NCBI GenBank assembly: GCA_946183415.1
Contig: CAMHAM010000031.1
Span: forward strand, 1-33,813
Reading direction: 5' to 3'
DNA: 33,813 nucleotides
Origin: an uncultured Prevotella sp.
GTDB lineage: Bacteria; Bacteroidota; Bacteroidia; Bacteroidales; Bacteroidaceae
Under the pieces are notes generated by a model. The model saw only the letters and a program-made list of their open reading frames with translations, searched no databases and was not told the DNA's origin. The position numbers and the translations under genes were made by a program. Positions 24,846-31,189 of this stretch are shown here, one piece after another (position 1 is the stretch's first letter; each line of letters starts with the position of its first letter).

Positions 24846-24921
24846 ATGTTTACATTCTCCGAAGTTCAGGGGCGCAGAAGTGTCTGACCCCATTGCGCCC
24901 GAAAATGTAATAAAAATATAG
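24814..24921 (+). CDS. Doubtful small ORF starting in the left arm
   Basis: 35 codons beginning MQEFVPTPIA, the same first ten residues as the minus-strand ORF that starts in the right arm, because both starts lie in the inverted repeat. The rest reads through the core hairpin. No domain, signal peptide or promoter is seen. Probably not a gene, but the mirrored inward ORFs are worth recording. Confidence 0.12.
   Translation: MQEFVPTPIALCLHSPKFRGAEVSDPIAPENVIKI
24850..24910. other. Long hairpin in the core of the palindromic element
   Basis: TTACATTCTC (24850-24859) pairs with GAAAATGTAA (24901-24910) with one mismatch, and inside it GGGCGCA (24870-24876) pairs perfectly with TGCGCCC (24894-24900). 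A 10-nt bulge lies on the left side only. This could fold in RNA or in single-stranded DNA. Confidence 0.65.
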
Positions 24922-24928
24922 TTCATTC

Positions 24929-25141
24929 TTACTCTACTTTTGTAATGGTGTAAGGCTCCATGAGTACAAATGTCTTTTCTGTCTTTGGGCAGAAATAGCG
25001 CGTGTCCCACCCCATGGGACATTTTGTCCCAGGCCATGGGACAACTAGTCCCACCCCCTGGGACAAATAATATCCCCTTATTATCACGAAATTAATTGCC
25101 GTTATCATAAAAGCAATCGGTGTAGGCACAAATTCTTGCAT
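24929..25141 (-). CDS. Doubtful 70-residue ORF in the palindromic element
   Basis: Starts in the right arm with MQEFVPTPIAFMITA and runs through the triple palindrome, which produces the odd GLVVPWPGTKCPMGWD segment, ending KTFVLMEPYTITKVE. No known domain recognised. The segment over the palindromes is dictated by the repeat, which argues against selection as protein. A second overlapping minus frame (25037-24807) is equally open. Confidence 0.2.
   Translation of the reverse strand: MQEFVPTPIAFMITAINFVIIRGYYLSQGVGLVVPWPGTKCPMGWDTRYFCPKTEKTFVLMEPYTITKVE
25004..25064. repeat. Three palindromic iterons with 22-bp period
   Basis: Three 17-nt units start at 25004, 25026 and 25048: GTCCCA-CCCCA-TGGGAC, GTCCCA-GGCCA-TGGGAC and GTCCCA-CCCCC-TGGGAC. 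The 6-bp stems are invariant and the 5-nt spacers between units differ (ATTTT, AACTA). The period of 22 bp is about two helical turns, as for side-by-side protein sites. Confidence 0.9.
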
Positions 25142-25226
25142 ACACTAAAAAATCAACTGCATACACCAATATTATCTGCTGAGTATCAGCATGTTAGATG
25201 CTTAGTGTATGCAGTGTATGCAAAAA
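25110..25226. repeat. 117-bp inverted repeat, right arm
   Basis: Reverse-complement partner of 24729-24845 with 4 mismatches, carrying the mirrored dyads: ACTGCATACACC at 25156-25167, TGCTGA-GTA-TCAGCA at 25177-25191 and tandem GTGTATGCA near 25205-25222. It ends in an A run. 264 bp separate the two arms. Confidence 0.92.
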
Positions 25227-25266
25227 AAACAAAAAAAATAATTTAAAAACTAACGAAAACATAAAA

Positions 25267-25304
25267 GCACCCCTCCTACATGATGGTCATGCATGGAGGG
25301 ATGC
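25267..25304 (-). terminator. Terminator of the fructan locus after the sugar kinase gene
   Basis: On the minus strand GCATCCCTCC pairs with GGAGGGGTGC (10 bp, one mismatch), an 18-nt loop lies between, and TTTTATGTTTT follows. It lies 25 nt after the kinase stop. Confidence 0.72.
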
Positions 25305-25328
25305 TAACAATTCTAATTTTTTATACTC

Positions 25329-26204
25329 TTACTTCTTCAGCTCTGCGGGGATCACGGGCATGGCGCCGTTCTGGGTGCATACGTATGCACTGACCTGAAC
25401 CGCCGTCTTGTGAGCCTCCTGTACCGGCTTTCCGTTAATAATCGATGCGCAGAACGAACCAGTGAACGAGTCGCCAGCTCCTACAGTGTCGGCCACCTCC
25501 ACCTTCGGGGTGTCCTGGAAGGAGGTCAGCCCGTCGTCGGTAAACACATACGACCCGTTGGTGCCGCATGTCAGCACGAGCATCTTCAGGTGATAGTTCT
25601 GGACAATCTTCTCGCAGGTCTGACGCATATCGAGACCATCGTAACCGAACATACGGTTAACGACTACCAGCTCTTCGTCGTTAATCTTCAGAATGTTGCA
25701 GATGCGGAACGAATCCTCGAGGATCTCCTTCGAGTAGAACTGCTGACGCAGGTTGATGTCACAGATCTTCAGACAGTCATCGGGAGTGGCATCGAGGAAC
25801 TTGCGGATGTTCTCGCGGCTCACCACGTTGCGCTGCGCCAACGATCCGAAACAAACGGCACGTGCATTCTTGGCTATCTCCTCCATCTCGCTGTTAAACG
25901 GGATATTATCCCAAGCCACGTTCTCCTTGATGTCGTAAGTAGGTATGCCCTCACCCGAGAGTGTCACCTGAACAGTTCCAGTGGGATAAGGCACGCGTGG
26001 CATCAGGTAATTCAGGTTGTGCTCTTTCAGAGCTTCGATAGTCTCCTCTGCCAGATCGTCCTCGCCAAGCGCGCTTATGGCTATCGTCTCCAGGCCGAAC
26101 TGTGCTGCATGATAAGCGAAGTTAGCTGGTGCTCCACCAAGTTTCTTTCCTTCGGGAAGTACATCCCACAATGCCTCTCCGAGGCCTACGATATATCTTT
26201 TCAT
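25329..26204 (-). CDS. PfkB-family sugar kinase, probable fructokinase
   Basis: Phosphorylates a sugar, by context fructose, in the cytoplasm; 291 residues. The N-terminal substrate motif is LGEALWDVLPEGKKLGGAPANFAYH, as in bacterial fructokinases, and the C-terminal PfkB signature DTVGAGDSFTGSF carries the catalytic base D245. ICDINLRQQFYS and LKINDEELVVV complete the ribokinase fold. It is the last gene of the run GH32-permease-kinase, 6 nt after the permease, which fits uptake of fructose released by GH32. Ribose or other ketose use cannot be excluded by sequence alone. Confidence 0.9.
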   Translation of the reverse strand: MKRYIVGLGEALWDVLPEGKKLGGAPANFAYHAAQFGLETIAISALGEDDLAEETIEALKEHNLNYLMPRVPYPTGTVQVTLSGEGIPTYDIKENVAWDNIPFNSEMEEIAKNARAVCFGSLAQRNVVSRENIRKFLDATPDDCLKICDINLRQQFYSKEILEDSFRICNILKINDEELVVVNRMFGYDGLDMRQTCEKIVQNYHLKMLVLTCGTNGSYVFTDDGLTSFQDTPKVEVADTVGAGDSFTGSFCASIINGKPVQEAHKTAVQVSAYVCTQNGAMPVIPAELKK

Positions 26205-26210
26205 AATTGC

Positions 26211-27371
26211 TTAATTGTTTTTTACGTTCTTAATATAGGTAAACAGATAGATAACGCCGACAGCCATCACAGCCACTGCCCCAGCCTGCCCCATGGCATC
26301 GCTGGCAAATCCCATCAGAAGCGGGAAGATGGTACCCCCAAACAATCCCATGATCATTAGGCCGGAAACCTCGTTTTGCTTCTGTGGCATAGCAGTCAGC
26401 GCCTGTGCGAAACAGATGGAGAAGATGTTTGAGTTGCCGTAGCCCACCAAAGCAATAGCGGTGTAAAGCATCCACTTCTCGGTACCGATAAACAGGCCGC
26501 ACATCGACAGTGCCATCATGATGACGCTGATGACGAAGAACGTACGATTAGGCAGTACGCGGAGGAAGAAAGATCCCGTGAGACAGCCGATGGTACGGAA
26601 GATGAAATACAGACTGGTTGCGAACGCGGCGTCGTTGAGAGTAAGGCCCAGTCGCTCCATCAGGATCTTCGGGGCGGTCGTGTTAGTACCCACATCAATA
26701 CCCACGTGGCACATGATGCCGAAGAAGGAGAGCAGCACAATAGGCGTGCCCAACAGCTTGATACACTCAGCAAAGGTGGAGGGCTTGCCGCTGATAACCT
26801 CTTCCTCGATGGGGGTGAGAACCAGCAAGGCTGTTGCCAGGATACCGACGATGAAGTAGACCATAAACAGTACGCGCCAGTCGTAGCCGAACGACGGCAG
26901 CACCTGAGTAGCACCCCACATGGCCAGATAAGGAGCCAGGAATGATGCGATGGCCTTGATAAACTGTCCGAAGGTCAGTGTAGAGGCCAGATTGCCGCCA
27001 CCCATCACCGTCGACACCAGCGGGTTGAGCGATGTCTGCATCAGCGCATTACCAATACCAAGAAGTGAGAAGGCGCAGAGCATAATGGGGAATGTCTCGC
27101 CAAACAAGGGCATCAACAGCGACACAACGGTCACGCCGAGCGAAAGCAGTACGGTGTTCTTACGACCGATCTTATTCATCAGCATACCTGTAGGCACGCT
27201 GAAGATGAGGAACCAGAAGAACACCAATGACGGGAAGATGTTAGCCACGCTATCAGTCAACTGGAGGTCTTCCTTCACATAGTTGGATGCAATGCCCACC
27301 AGGTCAACAAAGCCCATGGCGAAGAAGCAGAACATCACAGGAATGAGGGCTAGTTTGTTTGTCTTGCTCAT
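26211..27371 (-). CDS. FucP-like MFS sugar permease, probable fructose/sucrose importer
   Basis: An inner-membrane permease of 386 residues with 12 predicted membrane segments, of the fucose/glucose-galactose (FHS) MFS family. Family marks are the N-terminal FCFFAMGFVDLVGIASNYVKEDL, MLMNKIGRKNTVLLSLG, FSLLGIGNALMQTSLNPLVS and the C-terminal GYGNSNIFSICFAQAL and GLFGGTIFPLLMGFASD. The substrate is inferred from position: GH32 is upstream and the kinase is 6 nt downstream. It starts 32 nt after the GH32 stop, across a TTAAG-repeat spacer. Confidence 0.88.
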   Translation of the reverse strand: MSKTNKLALIPVMFCFFAMGFVDLVGIASNYVKEDLQLTDSVANIFPSLVFFWFLIFSVPTGMLMNKIGRKNTVLLSLGVTVVSLLMPLFGETFPIMLCAFSLLGIGNALMQTSLNPLVSTVMGGGNLASTLTFGQFIKAIASFLAPYLAMWGATQVLPSFGYDWRVLFMVYFIVGILATALLVLTPIEEEVISGKPSTFAECIKLLGTPIVLLSFFGIMCHVGIDVGTNTTAPKILMERLGLTLNDAAFATSLYFIFRTIGCLTGSFFLRVLPNRTFFVISVIMMALSMCGLFIGTEKWMLYTAIALVGYGNSNIFSICFAQALTAMPQKQNEVSGLMIMGLFGGTIFPLLMGFASDAMGQAGAVAVMAVGVIYLFTYIKNVKNN

Positions 27372-27380
27372 GATTGTATA

Positions 27381-27412
27381 TTCTTAACTACTTAACTTCT
27401 TAACTACTTAAT
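27381..27412 (-). repeat. TTAAG-repeat spacer between GH32 and the permease
   Basis: On the minus strand TAGTTAAGAAGTTAAG is followed by another TAGTTAAGAA: units of about 7-8 nt with TTAAG. It runs from the last codons of GH32 almost to the permease start. Confidence 0.6.
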
Positions 27413-29110
27413 CTCATAGATTGTCGCCTTGCCGCCTTTCACTTTCAGCATGTTGTAAGGCTCGTTGGGGAATACGAGATTAGTCATAGCCATCTTGCCT
27501 TCGGCATCGAAGACCTCCATGCTGCAGTTGTCGATAAAGATGCGGAGCTGCTTGATCTCACCATAGGTCGGAGCAGTGGTAACGGCGGGGAACGCCTCGC
27601 TGAAGCTGGCATAGCTTCTCGTGCGGTCCATCGAGAAGCAGCCCTTCTCAGCATCATACGCCATCACAATCTGCTCACCCAGATTATTGGAGAACACGAG
27701 TTCTGATGAACCCTTCAGATCGACCACCACCTCGCATGTTGGCGACAGCTTGCTGACAGCCTTGCCACGGATGGCATTCAGCTCACGAGAAGGGGTGACG
27801 CCGCAATAGATCTCACCTTTATACTCAAAGAGGTCGAGATCGCGAGGTACGCTATTGGCAGAACGGAACTGCTTGGTAGGAGTCTGGTTGGCATACTGCC
27901 AGTTGCTCATCCATGCCAGTGCAATCCTGCGGCCGTCGGGGGCGTTGTCGAAAGTAACGGTAGCATAATGATCCTTTCCATAGTCCATCCAACGGGTATC
28001 CTGATGATCGCAGGTGAATTTATGACCATCGAACTCACCGATGAAATACTGAGTAGCACTACCGCCGAAGGGACCACCAGGGTTAATGTTGCAGATGAGC
28101 ATCCACTTCTGCTTGTCGGTGCCACGTACCTGGAGCTTCACCAAGTCAGGGCACTCCCATACGCCGTCGTGACATCCCAGTTCTGTCACTTCGCCTGTAG
28201 CCTTGTCGACAGTGAGGCCGAATGAGCTCTCGTAGGTCCAATCAGTCAGATTGCTGCTGGTATAGATACGCATCTCCTGCCCTACTGCCAGAATCAGGTT
28301 CCACTTCTGGATCTCTGGGTTCCAGAAACATTTGGGATCGCGGAAGTCGGGCTCCTTGCTGACCAGCACGGGGTTGCCCTTATACTTCTGGAAGGTCTGA
28401 CCGTTGTCTGTAGAGATGGCCATCGACTGGATCTGGCTTCTCTCACCTGCTGAAGTGTAGAAAGCCACAACGCGATTGTTCTTCTTGTCGACTACGCACG
28501 AGCCGCTGAAGATATCACCAAGCGCATCGGGCTCGATGGCGATGGGCTGAGCCTCCCAGTGGATGAGATCCTTAGAGGTGGAGTGTCCCCACGTCATGTT
28601 CTCCCACATAGAGCCATAAGGGTTATATTGATAATATAGGTGGTAAACGCCATCCTTATAGAACATACCATTGGGGTCGTTCATCCAGCCGTAGACAGGT
28701 GTATGATGGTAGGCAGGACGGAATTTCTCGCGGTTGGAGGTGTCAAACACATCGCTCTGTTTCATTTCACGCCAGCAGAGGAAATCCTTCATCGCGCCAG
28801 TAAAACGACGGTCACCATGGAAGAAGATATCGAGCAGCACCTCGTCGGAACCGAATCGGCTGATGTCGAGGGGTACATAGTAGTCAACCTTGTCGACAGC
28901 CAGTCGCACATTGAATTTCTGTACCTGCTGGTTGTTGGCCAGTACCTTGATCGTCGCATTGTCTTCGCGCTCCTGTACTGGCAGTAGCAGATAGTGGTTC
29001 TTTACTTCTACTCGCTGCATGGCGTGGCTCTTGCCTAACACCTGAGGCTGAGCCTGCGCTGTCATTGTCATCAGCAGGCCTGCCACGATTGAAATCACTG
29101 TTCTTTTCAT
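27404..29110 (-). CDS. Secreted GH32 fructanase / invertase
   Basis: Hydrolyses beta-fructosyl bonds of levan, inulin or sucrose. 568 residues with a signal peptide (MKRTVISIVAGLLMTMTAQA). An N-terminal beta domain of the Bacteroides type (about residues 25-125, DUF4980-like) precedes the five-blade GH32 domain and a C-terminal beta sandwich. The three acid motifs are intact: GWMNDPNG with nucleophile D145, FRDPK with transition-state stabiliser D258, and WECPDL with acid/base E319. HYATVTFDN and ALAWMSNWQYANQTPT also match exo-acting GH32 enzymes such as levanase/SacC. It heads the GH32-permease-kinase unit, with its own promoter and an operator-like block upstream. Confidence 0.95.
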   Translation of the reverse strand: MKRTVISIVAGLLMTMTAQAQPQVLGKSHAMQRVEVKNHYLLLPVQEREDNATIKVLANNQQVQKFNVRLAVDKVDYYVPLDISRFGSDEVLLDIFFHGDRRFTGAMKDFLCWREMKQSDVFDTSNREKFRPAYHHTPVYGWMNDPNGMFYKDGVYHLYYQYNPYGSMWENMTWGHSTSKDLIHWEAQPIAIEPDALGDIFSGSCVVDKKNNRVVAFYTSAGERSQIQSMAISTDNGQTFQKYKGNPVLVSKEPDFRDPKCFWNPEIQKWNLILAVGQEMRIYTSSNLTDWTYESSFGLTVDKATGEVTELGCHDGVWECPDLVKLQVRGTDKQKWMLICNINPGGPFGGSATQYFIGEFDGHKFTCDHQDTRWMDYGKDHYATVTFDNAPDGRRIALAWMSNWQYANQTPTKQFRSANSVPRDLDLFEYKGEIYCGVTPSRELNAIRGKAVSKLSPTCEVVVDLKGSSELVFSNNLGEQIVMAYDAEKGCFSMDRTRSYASFSEAFPAVTTAPTYGEIKQLRIFIDNCSMEVFDAEGKMAMTNLVFPNEPYNMLKVKGGKATIYEIK

Positions 29111-29143
29111 TTGCTATTCATTATTGATTGTAAAACTTTGCTG

Positions 29144-29151
29144 CAAAATTA
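29144..29151 (-). promoter_or_regulatory. Promoter -7 box for the GH32 unit (P2)
   Basis: TAATTTTG on the minus strand, about 33 nt before the GH32 ATG at 29110. The -33 region is weak (TTTAT-like), as expected for a promoter that needs an activator; a conserved block lies 24 nt upstream. Confidence 0.68.
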
Positions 29152-29174
29152 GCCTTTATAGCCACATTTTACTA

Positions 29175-29238
29175 TAAATAATGTTTCAAATCATAACAAA
29201 AATCGTTCATCGCAACAAAAATTTACACAATGAACGAT
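29175..29238 (-). promoter_or_regulatory. Operator-like block A, upstream of P2
   Basis: 64 nt nearly identical to block B (29439-29503). On the minus strand it holds the inverted pair CGTTCATT ... ATGAACG and the near-direct repeats ATTTTTGTTGC and GATTTTTGTTATGA. The distance to the -7 box is almost the same in both copies (24 and 23 nt). A site for a fructan-responsive regulator, such as a hybrid two-component system, is an inference. Confidence 0.65.
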
Positions 29239-29265
29239 AATTAATAGGAATCGCCGACAACAAAA

Positions 29266-29402
29266 AAATAAAAAGCGCGACCCTCACGGGCCACGCTATT
29301 TCCAATAAACTAAATCTAAAACCTAACTATAACTACTAACTTATAACTAAAAACCAATAACCAACAAAAACCTATAATTCTCGAAGTATGAATTTTAAAT
29401 CT
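29266..29402 (-). ncRNA. Orphan transcript of about 137 nt (candidate small RNA)
   Basis: Predicted from promoter P1 (-7 box 29409-29416) to terminator A (29274-29297). It holds no open frame of note. The RNA would be U/A-rich with loose TTAG repeats and a strong 3' hairpin. Its promoter and operator match those of GH32, so it should be co-induced. It may be a regulatory RNA or just the relic of a deleted gene. Confidence 0.4.
29274..29297 (-). terminator. Terminator A
   Basis: On the minus strand AGCGTGGCCC-GTGA-GGGTCGCGCT, a 10-bp stem with two G-U pairs, followed by TTTTTATTTTTTTG. No gene ends here, so it terminates the P1 transcript before the GH32 promoter. Confidence 0.85.
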
Positions 29403-29408
29403 CTGGTG

Positions 29409-29416
29409 CAAAGGTA
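29409..29416 (-). promoter_or_regulatory. Promoter -7 box P1 of the orphan transcript
   Basis: TACCTTTG on the minus strand, 265 nt from the P2 box and in the same position relative to its operator block. No coding sequence follows before terminator A. Confidence 0.62.
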
Positions 29417-29438
29417 CGACATATATTTTTTGATGGCG

Positions 29439-29503
29439 ATAAATAATGTTTCAATTCATAACAAAAATCGTTCACTGCAACAAAAATGTATGTAATGAAC
29501 GTT
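29439..29503 (-). promoter_or_regulatory. Operator-like block B, upstream of P1
   Basis: Second copy of block A. Shared core on the plus strand includes ATAAATAATGTTTCAA, CATAACAAAAATCGTTCA and GCAACAAAAAT. The spacing of all parts is preserved, which points to one duplication event. Confidence 0.65.
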
Positions 29504-29539
29504 TTTTACCACTCTTTCATTGATATTCCGAAAACAAGA

Positions 29540-29568
29540 AAAGCGCGACTCTTCACAAGCCGCGCTTT
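29540..29568 (-). terminator. Terminator B, after the susCD-DUF4960 operon
   Basis: AAAGCGCG pairs with CGCGCTTT (29540-29547, 29561-29568) with a 13-nt loop that can pair further, followed by T-rich sequence. It lies 42 nt after the DUF4960 gene stop and resembles terminator A, so it belongs to the duplicated block. Confidence 0.8.
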
Positions 29569-29610
29569 CTCCAAAATACTACTAACTATAGTTACTGTTA
29601 TAATTTCTTG

Positions 29611-31155
29611 TTAGATCGACATCAAATACTCGACACTGTTCTTGGCGAGCTTCAGGATATTACCCTGGCAAGAGTTGTTCTTGGGGTTGGCACTCTTATC
29701 AGGTGTGCCGTCGTCGTTCTTCATTGAGAACTCGCAACCACCATTACCGATGCAGAGCACGGTGCCGGCACCTTTCTGGAATCCATCAGGAGCCTTTGGA
29801 GCACCCTTGGCCTCCCATACGTTCAACTGAGAAACCCAATTAACTTGTGAATCCCAAGTGCCGAGAGGATAGATACCATATTCTTCGGTCAGAACGGTAT
29901 AGCATTCCTCAGAGGTATTGTCGAGACCAGTGAGCTTGGTCGGGATATCGAAGAACAGGCAGTTGTGGTCTTCCGTCCATCCGGCACCCTTCATGGCAAT
30001 GGCCTTGAAGCAGTTGTCGTTCAGTTTCTCTGTCTCGATGCCAGCATAGATAGCATGTGTGCTGAGATCCTTGGAGAACGAGCCTGTGTTCAGACATACG
30101 CCCATCTTCCATACGTCGCCGTTAGGACCGCCGACACCGCAGCCGAAGGCATTGCTGACACCACGGAGAATCGATGTTGACAGACGATTGATGGTTCCGA
30201 TATAGGGAACGGCGTGCTGCCAGAGCAGCAGGTTGCCACCATTCTTTACATACTGCTCGATGCAGGGGGCTGCATTACGGGCTACGTCGGAGAAGTTCCA
30301 GATGTCATCGGCATTACCGGTCTCGAGGTCGCGCATCCAGAAGAGCATGCGATAGTCCTCAATATCCTCAACGGTGTTGATGTTGCCGAAGTAAACGTAT
30401 TCGCCCTTTGGATAGTTCTCGTGGAACCACAGCCATGCGCTGGCCTCGTCGTCATCGCCATTGGCAATGAGTTCCTCAGGAGTAGGATATTCTGACAGGA
30501 AGGCAGGAATCTTGCCACCAACTTTACCTGAGCCAAAGATAGGCAGGGCCTTGCCCTCAGCGTTCTGTGCAATCAGGGTTGCCTCCCAGCGCTCCTTCAT
30601 GGCCACATCCTTCAACAGATAAGAAGTGCCGTTGACTGTTTCCTCAATCACTCTGCTACCATCACCATTCACCAGTTTCAGGATGTAAGATGTGGCATCG
30701 CTGCTGGCTGTCCATGTCACCTGCATGTCGCGCTGATCATCGCTGATGTCGATCTGCTCAAACTTCAGGTCACTGGGTGCAGAGGCACCTGGACGAGTAT
30801 AGCTGGTCATCACGCCATTAGAGAGAGCATCGTCGTTCGTATACTTAAAGAGGAACTCGTAGAGCTGGTTGGTCTCCAGATTCTTCAGTGTGTAGGAACC
30901 TGATGGGCAGGGGGTGAGACTCTGCATCTGAGTGCCGTTCTTATAGACAGCCACACTCATCACTGCTCCCTGAGCGCTCTGAGGCCACGTGAGGGTATAG
31001 TCGTAATTGTTGTCGCCACTTGGTGCACCTGTTATCTGTGATGCATCAGGACTGCTCAGTATCATGTTTCCGGATCCTGGGAGATCTCTATCCTGACAAG
31101 CCGTAAAACCGCAAATGACGCAGATTGCGCAGATAAGTTTATATATCTTTTTCAT
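29611..31155 (-). CDS. DUF4960 surface glycan-binding lipoprotein (fructan type)
   Basis: A 514-residue lipoprotein (GFTAC, C20), third gene of the SusCD-like operon. Two fibronectin/Ig-like domains come first (about residues 25-205: TLTWPQSAQGAVMSVAVYKNG, MQVTWTASSDATSYILKL). The C-terminal DUF4960 domain follows (YVYFGNINTVEDIEDYRMLFWM, YVKNGGNLLLWQHAVPYI, GGPNGDVWKMG, GTVLCIGNGGCEFSM). This architecture is that of the surface levan-binding protein BT1761 of the B. thetaiotaomicron fructan locus, recalled from memory. It probably binds fructan at the cell surface next to SusD. Terminator B follows, which separates it from GH32. Confidence 0.88.
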   Translation of the reverse strand: MKKIYKLICAICVICGFTACQDRDLPGSGNMILSSPDASQITGAPSGDNNYDYTLTWPQSAQGAVMSVAVYKNGTQMQSLTPCPSGSYTLKNLETNQLYEFLFKYTNDDALSNGVMTSYTRPGASAPSDLKFEQIDISDDQRDMQVTWTASSDATSYILKLVNGDGSRVIEETVNGTSYLLKDVAMKERWEATLIAQNAEGKALPIFGSGKVGGKIPAFLSEYPTPEELIANGDDDEASAWLWFHENYPKGEYVYFGNINTVEDIEDYRMLFWMRDLETGNADDIWNFSDVARNAAPCIEQYVKNGGNLLLWQHAVPYIGTINRLSTSILRGVSNAFGCGVGGPNGDVWKMGVCLNTGSFSKDLSTHAIYAGIETEKLNDNCFKAIAMKGAGWTEDHNCLFFDIPTKLTGLDNTSEECYTVLTEEYGIYPLGTWDSQVNWVSQLNVWEAKGAPKAPDGFQKGAGTVLCIGNGGCEFSMKNDDGTPDKSANPKNNSCQGNILKLAKNSVEYLMSI

Positions 31156-31179
31156 AATCTTTAATCCTTAATCTTTAAT
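31156..31179 (-). repeat. ATTAAAG-repeat spacer between susD and the DUF4960 gene
   Basis: On the minus strand ATTAAAGATTAAGGATTAAAG lies directly before the DUF4960 start codon: three 7-8-nt units with ATTAA. Similar spacers precede susD and the permease. Confidence 0.55.
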
Positions 31180-31189
31180 GTTTAAACCA

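Noticed and set aside
24807..25037. 76-codon minus-strand frame in the palindromic element
   Set aside because: Overlaps another equally open frame and is shaped by the repeats; no start signal or domain.
25004..25064. Possible CRISPR array in the three palindromes
   Set aside because: The repeats are 17 nt with 5-nt spacers, far too short for spacers, only three units, and no cas genes nearby.
24729..25226. Simple phase-variable promoter inversion
   Set aside because: Arms of 117 bp are much longer than usual Bacteroides invertible promoters, no recombinase gene is near, and no promoter in the core points at a neighbouring gene. Not excluded experimentally.
25410..26360. Open frame of 316 codons on the plus strand
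   Set aside because: Antisense to the well-supported PfkB kinase gene; no recognisable protein features.
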